DNA of 64,000 nt from contig NC_071331.1 in assembly GCF_010183535.1 (NCBI RefSeq), forward strand, positions 7,006,001 to 7,070,000. Reading direction: 5' to 3'. Both the position numbers and the translations under genes were made by a program. How positions within the stretch are numbered: the first letter of the stretch is position 1; each line of letters begins with the position of its first letter. The notes under the pieces are model-generated. The model was given only the letters and a program-made list of their open reading frames with translations. It was not told the DNA's origin and made no database searches. This document shows positions 26,071-36,677 of the stretch, one piece after another. The DNA comes from Caenorhabditis remanei (lineage: Eukaryota; Nematoda; Chromadorea; Rhabditida; Rhabditidae).

Positions 26071-28082
26071 TTATTGTTTCGGAACATCCAAACGATAAGA
26101 AGGAGGTGACGATTCAGGCGTCGTCGGGTGTACCATATTCAACACTTTCGCGAATGGATTCTTGTGTTGAGAGATTGCAACTGCAGTGGGTGGAGCTTGA
26201 GACCCATTTTTTGTTGGACTGAAAACAAACTCATTTTGTTGTATAAATGAACAATCAATCCACCAAGAATCACAAAAACAGAACTTTCGAAACAGTAAAG
26301 AAAATTCAACTCACTGGCACCAGTACATCGTTCCTTTCTCATCATCCGGTTCCTCTAATTTCAAAGGTGGACACGAGTCATGACACGTGTCGACAATCTC
26401 GATTCCAGTTGACATATTTCTGTCGATAAGCCAGTTACACTCAAAGTCATCGTCATCTTCACCGAGTGGGTTGAGGAGAGCTTCGGCGACCTGGAATAAT
26501 GATACTGTTTCAGATATACAATGAAGCAGAGGGAATTTCAAAAAAAAAACAGTAAGTTTGGATTCTTACACTAGACGCCATAATGAGCCACTTAAAATGT
26601 CGGTAAAAAAAAGGATCGGAAAATTTGCGCAAAAATTCAATTTTTTCGCGAAAAAGTCAAATGTCTGAAAAATCATCATAAATGTTCACAAAAATTGAAA
26701 AAATAAAAATGTTTGGAAAAAAGATCGGTAATTTTTACCGGGCCGGTTCAGTGGATTTTCGAAAACTCATTTGTTCTAGAAAGCAGTAGTAAAGTGTACC
26801 AAGAATAAGAAAAACTGATTACCTAAGATACACAGTTGTGAAAGCCGGGCTGGTGAAAGAGTGTACCTGCCCGGGCTACCCGATTTTGAATATTTTAAGG
26901 AATTAGATTGGAGGAAATCCTGCATGGAATATCGCAATTCATGCCTAAAATTATTGAAATCCTATAAGCCCTAATGAAAACAGTAAAAGATTCCTGTTTA
27001 GGATTCGAGTAACGGCAAATTTCTGAAAGCTGCTGTGCCCGGCTCGATCCGTAGTAAGTCTGCTAAGAAGATACCCACCTTCATCCACCCGACGAAAAAC
27101 ACGAATTGTAGAATTGTCATGATTGGAACGATTGACTGAGCCTCAGTTGGTGGAGCAGATAGAAGGTATTGACGAGAAATCAGACAGATAATGAAGTAGA
27201 CACGGACTGCCAGGAAGACGACCTGAAAAATTATATGTGTTTCACAATAGTTATTTTTTATCGCCTAATTAGGTGTTAGTAATCGTAAGGTTAGATGGAA
27301 ATTTACCTGTGGATAAGCAATTGGGATTGGTACCCAATCGTATTTTGTCAACATTTCCATAGATTGACGGAAGTCTTTGATGTTCTGAAATCTCCGATTC
27401 ATTCACTAAACCATATCTTTTACCTTACCATCAGCACCGAGTTCATACTCTGCACGGAGTCCACATTCTTCGTTTCAAACATTGCCTTATGAACCAGCTG
27501 GTTTGCCCAATGAGTCGGCAACCAGTACTTATTATACATTGTCTCGCATTTATACATCTTTTCCAGCTCATCTCTATACAAGAATCCCTCAGTGACTAAT
27601 GATTCCATAGAAGGGAATCTTCTTCGGACTCTCATTGAGATATCACGGAGAACCAAGACTTGAGAGAGGACTAGGTAGCGGATGATAGTGCGGCGGAGCA
27701 CTTTTGCAGCATGGTCAGTGCCAGCGACTAAGGTACCCACAGATAGAGCAACGTGGGTGTCCTACTTTTCAATAAATCCAATATTTGGAAATACAGATCT
27801 CCATCTATCCACCACAATTGTCACGAAGAATCCGAGCATGAACGTGAGTGGGATATGGACAAGACGAACGTTCAGATGGATAGCTGCATATTCGAAGAAT
27901 CTGGAAAAATAATGTTTCAAACACTTGATATAAGAACATTTTTCTTATCAATTTGCTTGACGCATACCAACCTCTTCTGATTCTCTGTCATCAAATACCG
28001 ATAGAAGCACTGTACAACTGCAATTGCAAGAATCCACATTGTCAGCTCCCATCGAACGGATTTCCAAATCGAACCGAGTCAT
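26071..28082 (-). pseudogene. Bestrophin copy B, broken and lacking exons 1-2
   Basis: Exon homologues on the minus strand, in copy D numbering: exon 3 27,972-28,082, exon 4 27,766-27,900, exon 5 27,429-27,752, exon 6 27,307-27,384, exon 7 27,079-27,222, exon 8 26,315-26,490, exon 9 26,071-26,218. It shares with copy A the TGA in exon 3 and the truncated exon 4/5 intron with in-frame TAG, so both lesions predate the A/B duplication. The exon 3 donor has also changed to GTTGGT. Exon 9 keeps its frame and length (148 nt), but the intron before it has diverged from A and C. The neck sequence, RFP and GEDDDDF motifs are still readable. Confidence 0.87.
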
Positions 28083-28169
28083 CTGGAAGGTACGTTTTTA
28101 ATTTTTTCGCTGCTTCACAAAAGTAATTTTATTCCGGAATCAGACCGGGCTATAGTGCTCGCTTTGAGG

Positions 28170-28688
28170 TAAGGATTCCATTCGGTCCAATTTTCCCCCG
28201 ACCGACCGATCGCCGACCTACGCAATTTTTTCTGTCTGCATGCGCCATAATCGACGACAAACTTTGAAAAGAAATCCGGCTGAAAACTGACTTTTTCCGG
28301 GCAAGGATGACAAAAAATGAAAAAAAAATTAGAAATAATTTGGACAAAATTAGTACTTCTAACAATTTTTAATACCAATTTTCGGTCATAGTGCAATTTT
28401 TAATAACCACAGGTTTGTTATTCCGATTTTCAAAAATAACTCGAAATTCGTCAAATTTTTCAAAGTGAATCATGTTTTGACATAATTTTCAGCGCACTTT
28501 TCACATCTTGAATTTTGTAAAATTCTGAAATTTATGAAAAAATAAACTAAATTTAAACTTCCGCCGATAAATACGCAAACACTTCACGCACAAATGCGGA
28601 CCTCGGTCGGCTCGGTCGGCGGCAGTCGGTCGGTCGGCGGTCTGTCGGCGGTCGGACCGAACCCGACTGGACCGAATGGAAGCCTTAA
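28170..28688. mobile_element. GACCG-rich palindromic MITE, copy in unit 2
   Basis: This is the unit-2 counterpart of the element at 10,596-11,146. The left subterminal repeat array is about 30 bp shorter (only cccccgaccgaccgatcgcc remains), consistent with slippage or deletion inside the short repeats. Confidence 0.7.
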
Positions 28689-29346
28689 CTCTGAGGTCGA
28701 GCTATAAAACTCACTAATTTCACTACGGAATTCGGATGGTATTTTGAACAGTGAACACAGTAAACAGAAAATTTTCAGCGTTATTCTATCGAATTCAATA
28801 GATCAACTAATTCAAGAGTTTCTAGAAACAGTATCATTCAAGGTTCTTTTGTTTTGTACCACTGCCCCAGTACATTAAAAAATCATCTTCTGCTACAAAA
28901 AAGAAGTAAATTTCCAATTTTATAATAGCTACCGGTGATCTTTTCATATCTCGTCAGTTGCAGTTCTTTTTTTTGAAATAAAATCGAATCGTCTAAAGAG
29001 TTTTAGTACATTACCGGTCAAAAATTGTTGACTTTATTTTTTTCGGCTGTAACTCTGAAATGGCAGAGAAAATGAACTTTTGGGTACTTGTCAATCAAGC
29101 GAAACGAAGAGTTTCTCCAATAAAATATGCATGAAATACTTCTAGAAACTCATATTTTCTCCGCTTTTTGCATTTGTGCACCCGGTGAGTGACACGTGTG
29201 TTCCGAGTGGACTATTGGGATTAATGGAATCACAGGATTTTGGGGAATTCGAAACAAACAATAACTGTTTTAAATAGTTTAGATCATTGACTGTTAATGT
29301 TGACTATTTACTGAGTTTCTGAAATGTGAATGAAAATAAATCTCAC

Positions 29347-29767
29347 CAAATTCCAGGGTCCTTCTGAAGAATCCTGACTTTCGTAGAGATGAAGATAGAA
29401 ACTACTGGATGGATATCTCTCGGGAGCCAGTGTATTCACTCGGAATGTCAAATCCATCACATCTTTCGGACCACGACGATCAGTGCTCTCAGAGCCTTCT
29501 CTAAAAATGTTTCGAAATTATTTGATTTTTTCGAATGGCAAAATTTGCATTTAGGTTCATATTTAATGGAATTCAAGAAGTGGCAATATTTATTGACAAG
29601 TTTGTGAAACAGTTTCATTACAAAATTATAAACTGAATTATTTATATTTTCAGTACTCAAATGCATATTTACACCAAAACTCACTTCCTCAGTTTCGGCG
29701 GTAGAAGGGGCGGAGCCTTGCATGCTCGACGCATCTCCATGATATGACGGATCCGTACCATATTCAT
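29347..29767 (-). CDS. Possible two-exon coding stretch, unrecognised (unit 2)
   Basis: This is the duplicate of 11,805-12,225, with the same splice signals and open phase. One replacement is noted (Ala to Pro in the second exon on the minus-strand reading). The same doubts about strand and reality apply. Confidence 0.28.
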
Positions 29768-29811
29768 TTGATTTTTTAGTGTGTGTTAGGAGGCAAAGAT
29801 GTGTGTGCTTG

Positions 29812-32666
29812 CTGAAAAAAAAAGAAAGTTATTGGAAAGGCAAAATGCACACGAATTGAAAAATGAAAAACGGTGACAATTATCAGAACAGTTTGAAACC
29901 GGGAGGAATTATTGAAAAGATAAAGAAAAGCGTCAATGAGCGCTGTCAGTCTTCATGTTATTTACCCCTACGGAACAGAGCGATAATACAAACTATAAAT
30001 TAAAGTGCATATATGTTTTATATGAAACATTTGTTCTCTATTCAAAAAGTTCTTCCGATTAAGATGATGTTCACTGTTTCCAGTAGAGGACATTTTTAGC
30101 TAAGATTCTGAATTGAAATTGAAGAAAGAAATCAAAGTAAATGTTCTTAACAAAACGGTACCATATCCATGATCACCCAAAAAGCAGCAAAACGAAACCG
30201 AAAAAAAGGGAAAGGAGAAACAAGAAACAATGCCAGTTGTCTCTCTGTTGTTTCTGAAGAGACCCGAAGCCTTATGCATTTTTGAGCACTTTCTACATCT
30301 TTTCGGCACCGCCCGAGATGAGATGATGATGATGTTGATGATGATGTCTTTCCCTTTTTGTTAGGTTTTTGAGTTTTTTGAAGGGAACCGAGTGGAGAAG
30401 GGGAACGGATATATAAAAGAGTAATAAATTATTCTTCCTGGTTCCGTTCCACCAAAAAACAATAACAAAAAAGGAGAAAGAGGGGAGGAGAATGGGGGAA
30501 TGTTGAAAAAGTGGTAATCTGAAAACTATGGAATATAAAATTTATTTCGAAAATTTTGACCCGATTCTTGACCTACCCCTCTTCACTACCCCTCCCCGTG
30601 ACCCCCACGTCAAAGAACTCCAAAAAAGTGCCCCTAGAAAATTATATTACTTTTTTCGAAAACTTCTCCTAATTTAGAAGGACCAACAATTGGATAGGAC
30701 AAGAAAAGAAAAAAGGAATAAGTTGGAGAGAGAGAGCTCATTGACTAATAGCCTTCTTCACTTTTTAAGTAGCGGTCTCAAGTAGAAAGGGGAGACGAAA
30801 ATAATGAAGGACAATAGGAATGGGGGTATTTTGGGAAAAATGATTGGAATTATAAATACTGTGTGATTTTCTGTTTCAGGTTATTGGGGAATTGTGATTT
30901 TAATTAGCTTGGATAATAACTTTGCAGGTAATGATAGAGAAAATTAATTGGGCAACCATTTTTTTCAATGGAAAACGCTGGCAATCGAAACAGTGAAATT
31001 AAATGTTGGAGATAAAAATAAAGATAACTAGGATGATAATCACCAAGCTGCACTAATAATTTTTCAACAAAACATGCCTTAGCCTGCATTTGAAACTGGG
31101 AAGACTGGGAAAATTGGTTAAAATTAGACGGATATAAAAATCTATTTTTAAATTGGATTATTCAGTTAAGCAGATTTTAATGATGTTCAATAGTTTCCAA
31201 TTTAATTATACAGAAAACTATAGAAATCTCTATTGAGTGCATAGTGCTCATGTACTGATTCCAAAAGTTGTTTCGTCATGAGAGAGCTTTTTGATACTTC
31301 ATGGCAGATGCTAGAGGAAACAATAGAAAGACACTAGAATTGAAAACTCTGGAAACCGAAACAGTAAAATTAAATGTGGGAGGAAAAGTGGGAAGCATGA
31401 TACAACATCGGTTTTTCTTCATTAAAGAAAACTTCAGTGGCCATTATTGCCGAAATAAAAAATTTCCAGCATTTTATTCACGTCCGAATGAAGACGCAGT
31501 AGTAATTTTGCAGTGAGTCTGCTTTTTGTCGTGAGAAAAATGTCGCTACTTTTTTGTTTGGATAATGATGCCTATGCTTAAATTTTTTCAACAAAACAAA
31601 ACTTAAGATAAATTTGAAACGGGGAAGTCAAAATTTGAGGCTTTTCAGGTCCACCGGTGCCAGATAAACATAAATGTTGGGATTTTTATGCTCAGAAAGT
31701 TGTGATATCTTCAATACTACTAATTAGCTAGATCTTACATTCAGTGCCGTTTGTTTTATACTGAATTTTCTGTCCAACGTCCGGATTCACTTACTTCAAA
31801 GTTAACCAACAAAGTATCAAGGGGGAGGAACGTTCTTAAATAAAATTTAGTTAGGAAACAGTGAATAATTAGGAGTTGTTGTAGAAAAAACATCATTGAG
31901 AGATGAAAATACAGAGCATTTTAGTAGTACTTTGAGACACAACATCAGCAACTAATAGAACAAATGAATTGAAGTGAATCGATCAAAAAATGATCGAAAA
32001 CCTATTAACTTTCTCAACAAAACTGGAACAATAAAAGCTATAACTGAAACATCAGGTCACTAGAGTAATGAATATTCTAAAATGGATATCTTGGGAAAAA
32101 TTTCTCAAAGTTGGACGAACAAATAGCGTGATTGATTCCAACAGTTGTTATGTCAGAAGACAACTCTTTGAAACTGTATAAAATCATATGCATAAAACAA
32201 TCATAACAAACTTGAATTAATACAACTTTCCTTCAAAATCCAAAAAACTCCACTGATGAAACAGACAATTTTTCTCTCAACTCACTTAAATCTGGTCTTC
32301 GTTAAATATCCATTTCAGAACTACTCTCTATTCTTTGCACCCAAAACACAAAAATCCAGGCACAAATATTTCAAATTTCAACTATAATATTTCCAGTGTA
32401 TCGAATTTCCGGAGCTCTCCATGACACCACAATAACAACTTGGTCAAGTTTCACCTGTTCTCGGAAAACGAAATGGGAGAAAGAATATGGGATGGAATCT
32501 GGAGGGAAGGTGCTGTGATAATAATTTCGACAGGAGTGATGAAAGTGAATTCGAAATTTGTTTTATTCAGTTTTGGAAACAGATAAAAAAAGTTAACAGT
32601 TCCAAAAGCATGTCTTCTGTGATTTTCTAGATTGTTATTCAGTATCGAACCCCTGGTCGTTTTTTC
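29812..32666. other. Non-genic block of unit 2
   Basis: This is the diverged copy of 12,271-14,870. It contains a TATATAAAA-like stretch near 30,410 and exact CTGTTTCA cores at 30,871 (+) and 32,257 (-). A plus-strand open frame at 31,301-31,516 has no equivalent in unit 1 and no recognisable domain. Confidence 0.35.
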
Positions 32667-32954
32667 GGCTCTGTTCGACAATAGCGGGACAATGGAGAAC
32701 AAGCGGGACAATCCCCGAACAAGCGGGACAATCTCCGAACAAGCGGGACAATCACCGATTGAACGGGACAATCACCGAATGAACGGGACAATCCCCGAAT
32801 GAACGGGACAATCACCCAACTGATACACTCATCACATTTTTTAGTACTTGTGCCTATTTCTTTTTCTGTTTTTTGTTATCGAAAGAAGTTATTACAGTCA
32901 TTTATTTATTTAATTGTTTGAGTAATAATGCAAAAATAACAAAAGGCTGAGAAT

Positions 32955-33221
32955 TTAAGCAGCAGAAGTTCTTCCACGTGCTCCTCTTGTTCCACGGGTT
33001 TGTACTGTCCTTGGTCGTCCTCTGACGTCGTTTCTTCTTCCAGTGTTTGAAACTGTGACCGGAACGTCGGCTGAATCACTGTCCGAAGAATAGTCTACAT
33101 CATCATCTGAGGTGGGATCGTCTTGCATCTCAGTATCGTCGTCTTCATCCGACTCTTGTTCTTGATTATTCTGAAAAATATTGTTCTGTGGTGAACGACT
33201 GATACTGTTGTGAGAATGCAA
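32955..33221 (-). CDS. Small acidic/RG-rich protein in iteron transposon
   Basis: The frame encodes 88 residues from ATG at 33,221 to TAA at 32,955. Residues about 20-55 are dominated by Asp, Glu and Ser (EQESDEDDDTEMQDD, then SSDSDSADV). The C-terminus is basic and rich in Arg-Gly: GRPRTVQTRGTRGARGR. RG-rich tails commonly bind nucleic acid, so a DNA- or RNA-binding role is possible but inferred. No catalytic motif is seen. Its start region overlaps the plus-strand frame, suggesting a shared central promoter. It may be an exon of a longer, now deleted gene. Confidence 0.4.
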   Translation of the reverse strand: MHSHNSISRSPQNNIFQNNQEQESDEDDDTEMQDDPTSDDDVDYSSDSDSADVPVTVSNTGRRNDVRGRPRTVQTRGTRGARGRTSAA

Positions 33222-33238
33222 ATCTGTCCATTTTGTAG

Positions 33239-33685
33239 TTGGGGCGGGTGTGGACCGATTTGTGGAACCAGTGGAACAGCTGGGGCGTGTTACTTCAACT
33301 TTTTTTTTTCCAGAGCATCGTTTTCAATTCTTTTTTTCGAAGAACTTGGGACACTGAAGAGAGACGAATTTATCCGGCCCTCCCCAATAATTTCATCTCG
33401 ATTCGCATCCAAGTGCTTCAAGCAGGATTTCAAGTAATTTCATCGCTTGAAACACACACATACACACAAGTACACTTTCAGTGCTCCATCAACAACAGTT
33501 GGTTCAAGTTCTTCGAGCACCGACTTTCCCTTTCAAGCATAGAAGCCATTACAATCCGTGGCAGCCACCTCGTTCGTGTACACCTTGACACCGAGGACTA
33601 CACTGAGGGAGAGGAAATGGCTGAGGATGAAGAGTACACTGAAGGAGAGGAAATGACTGCGGACGAAGATTTCACTGAAGAATAA
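33239..33685 (+). CDS. Unrecognised protein with acidic repeat tail in iteron transposon
   Basis: The plus-strand frame is open for 148 residues to TAA at 33,683-33,685. The C-terminal 30 residues are an imperfect triplicated acidic repeat (DYTEGEEMAEDE, EYTEGEEMTADE, DFTEE) that is also visible as a DNA repeat at 33,593-33,680. A TTTTTTTTCCAG at 33,303-33,313 could be a splice acceptor, in which case the coding part starts at about 33,314. I recognise no domain. The transposon's right inverted repeat begins 15 bp after the stop. Confidence 0.4.
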   Translation: MGRVWTDLWNQWNSWGVLLQLFFFQSIVFNSFFRRTWDTEERRIYPALPNNFISIRIQVLQAGFQVISSLETHTYTQVHFQCSINNSWFKFFEHRLSLSSIEAITIRGSHLVRVHLDTEDYTEGEEMAEDEEYTEGEEMTADEDFTEE

Positions 33686-33957
33686 TAACCCATTAATGAT
33701 AATTAAATAAATAAATGACTGTAATAACTTCTTTCGATAACAAAAAACAGAAAAAGAAATAGGCACAAGTACTAAAAAATGTGATGAGTGTATCAGTTGG
33801 GTGATTGTCCCGTTCATTCGGGGATTGTCCCGTTCATTCGGTGATTGTCCCGTTCAATCGGTGATTGTCCCGCTTGTTCGGAGATTGTCCCGCTTGTTCG
33901 GGGATTGTCCCGCTTGTTCTCCATTGTCCCGCTATTGTCGAACAGAGCCGTTTTTTC

Positions 33958-36677
33958 AGTATCAAAACACACGTCGAGCCGGGTTAAAAATTTGTAGGAA
34001 ACTAGAAAACATATGCGATAAAGCGACTCAACTCAGCGGATTTTGTTATTAGTTTATATATCATTAAAATATACCCGCTCGCAACACTAGCACAGTATGG
34101 GGGACAAAGTGAAATTTTCAATCTGAAACAGTGATATCTTACTGTTACTAATAATCACTAAATTTAAAAAAACTTGTTTTTCAGATAGAAACTCAAAATT
34201 TGCATTATTTACTCACATGTAAATTAACAATCTGAATTAATGAATGAACAAGTGTTCAATTAGAAACAGTAAAAATTTACCGTTTTGGAAAACTTGTGAG
34301 AATGTACACTAGAATATCAAGACAGTTTTGAATCGCTGATAACTTTTAATAACTTTTGAAAAACTAAAATTTCAAATGTTTGACTAAAATGAGTCATCTG
34401 AAGCTCCGCCTCCTGGATTTCTGAAATAGAAAATGAAATTTGACACCCACAGAGAGTAAGGAGGAACTTCGGAAGGAAATTCCCCAAAAAAATTCTTTAA
34501 AACTTGAATAATTCATGAAGAGAATATCTATTCTGTTCTCTTTTTCTCAATTTTTTAGTCTATCTTCGGAATGAAAAAATCCTCTCAAAACGCTGCCAAT
34601 TTACGACGCAATAAAATGTGTGCACTCCATCCTTCTGTATGTTTTTTGATTTGCAAAAAAACACAAAAAGAGAATAAAAAAACAGGAAAAAGGCAATATG
34701 AGGGAAAATGTCATGAAATCCATAGTCAATTAGTCAAAAAACGGGACAGAAAATGTGGAAATAAGGTCGGATTTTATGAGAAAATGGCGTGTGTTTTCTG
34801 TTTGCAGAATTCATTGGGAAGAAGAAAGTGGCGACTCGGCGGAGGGGAAATGGGCCAGACATGGAGGGAGGGATACTCATAAACTTAGATTTTACAGCTG
34901 ATTTTTTGGGGGAATGGAGGTAGAGAGAAGTACTCGAGTACTTCTGGGAAATATAAATGTTCTCTGCCTGGACAGAGATATTTTTGGAAAGTAGTTAGAT
35001 GCTACATCTTGCAGTTGATTATTTTTATAACTAATGTAGTTGAGTTATGAACTTTTTGAAACTGGAAAACGTTTATTTCAGTTTGACTTAGCACAGTGAA
35101 CTTTTCGGACGAGTCTCGGAAAACATGTCTCACCGTAGGTTTCAGCTTTCCAGTTCAAAAAAAGAACTACAATCTACGGTAAGAAATCCGCTGCTTTTTC
35201 GTAATAATTACGTTGCAAATTTTTTAAACATGAATTGGTTAATTAGTTAATTAATTAGTTAATGGTTAATTAAAAATAAATTTTTGTTGCCTGTTTGAGA
35301 CAATATTGAGAGTTGATCCAAGTGGAGTTCAAACCAAGACGTTTTGGATCGTAGCTTGGTCAGTTTTGACGTTAACAGGGTAATTTTTATACCATTAGAA
35401 GGCCCGCGTTTTTCTCTATTTATATGACCTAATTTTAAACAATTCTAAAATATTTTCACAGCCACAGCATGGACAGGTCTCATTAACTTCGGTCTTTTAA
35501 CCAAACGAAAACAGTTTCACTGGACTACGATAGAGCGTAGTTACTACAAAAGTGAATCCTTGTCAGAATTCAAATTTCAGAAAAAAATTTTTTTTTTTAA
35601 ATTGCTTCAAAAATGATCAGAATAGTGATAAAACACTTAGAATAAACCATTCGTACATCAAGACACTGTCAAGTTAAAACCTAGCTTAAATAAAATGTTC
35701 TGAAAAAGACTTGTTGCGAGCAACTAGAAATTAACCACCAGAAACAGTATCCGAGTTTGTCAGTAGTACGCGTTAATTTGCGAATTTCGTGTATAGCTGT
35801 AATCACTTGTGCTGAACCGGTGTGAAGCGTGACAAGATGTCTATACTGTTTTTTCCACGTCATGGAAACTTTTCTGTTTCACTCTTCTGAGTTTAACCTG
35901 TTCCAGTGGTAATATTCGTTGCAGAGATCATGTTTACAACTAGAAATAACTATTTCGAAACTGTAAGGAATAACGCTTTTAGTTGTAAAGCAAACGTTAA
36001 TTTTTGCTTTACATCAAAAACATTTGAGATCGGAAAATCCTAGACATAATAGTTTTCAAAAAAAAACATATGAAAAACATGAACAAATGTATACGGAACT
36101 TGCACAGTGGTCACAGTTTCATAAACTTAAGAATTAATATTTAAAATATTTAAAAATCATACATGTTTCAGGAAAAGTTTTTCTTTCGGCGATCAGTTCG
36201 TAGTCAATTCACTCATTCTATGATGAGATTGAATTTTAGCATGTGTTGATTTTTCGATTAACTATCATTCCTATATCATTCTTATATAAAAAAGACAAGT
36301 GGTGTTTGTCTGTTTGTCGGCGATGTCCGCAACGATTTTGGAAAGAAAAGAGAAACTGAGCCAGCGGGCAAAACCGAACTGGCCAGACAGAGGCGGGGAA
36401 GACAGGCTGGTATTTCATGTTTGAGCAAAGTTTAGAAAATAGCAGAGAGTATCTAAATCAGTATGAGTTACAAAATTATTAACCTCATTCGAGTTAAAAG
36501 GGGAGGATCGTATGCTTTTCGTTTGAAAATAATTGGGAAAGGATTGAAACCGAAAAAATATTAGCGTTTCGGTAGAGCGTGGTTGTAAAAGGAGTGTCAG
36601 GCTGATATGAAAGACACGACATCCCTTAAATCTTAAGAAAAATAAAATTCACTGTTCTCAAAATGAATCTATTAGGA
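33958..36677. other. Non-genic right end of unit 2
   Basis: This is the diverged copy of 15,340-16,928. Exact CTGTTTCA cores lie at 34,124 (-) and 35,874 (+). It includes agtgtcaggctgatatgaa at 36,592, as at 16,845. I see no gene. Confidence 0.35.

Larger units (their letters stand above)
32667..33949. mobile_element. 1,283-bp transposon with iteron-bearing 249-bp inverted repeats
   Basis: The terminal inverted repeats are 32,667-32,915 and 33,701-33,949, matching essentially throughout and starting ggctctgttcgacaatagc. Each contains seven copies of cgggacaat at a 20-bp period (19 bp for the first step; left repeat cores start at 32,685, 32,704, 32,724, 32,744, 32,764, 32,784, 32,804). An exact 8-bp direct repeat, gttttttc, flanks it (32,659-32,666 and 33,950-33,957). 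Two head-to-head open frames fill the interior. No DDE transposase motif is visible, so it may be a deletion derivative. Long repeats and an 8-bp duplication could fit hAT, Mutator-like or an unnamed group. Confidence 0.85.
16929..36677. repeat. Segmental duplication unit 2
   Basis: This is the second direct copy, starting at the atcatcatgaaacg sequence that also follows the hAT element at 637. It is about 19.7 kb because it carries extra sequence: a foldback element at 20,722-22,466, about 1.9 kb upstream of 26,040 with internally duplicated segments (24,170-24,330 resembles 24,950-25,100), and the iteron element at 32,667-33,949. It contains bestrophin copy B. Confidence 0.82.

Noticed and set aside
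31301..31516. 71-codon plus frame with KLNVGG, reminiscent of a BTB/T1 start
   Set aside because: Only the five-residue resemblance; the homologous unit-1 sequence is broken and no exon neighbours fit.
32685..32812. CRISPR-like array (9-bp core every 20 bp)
   Set aside because: The spacers are themselves repeated and the whole block is mirrored at the other end of the element, so these are transposon iterons.
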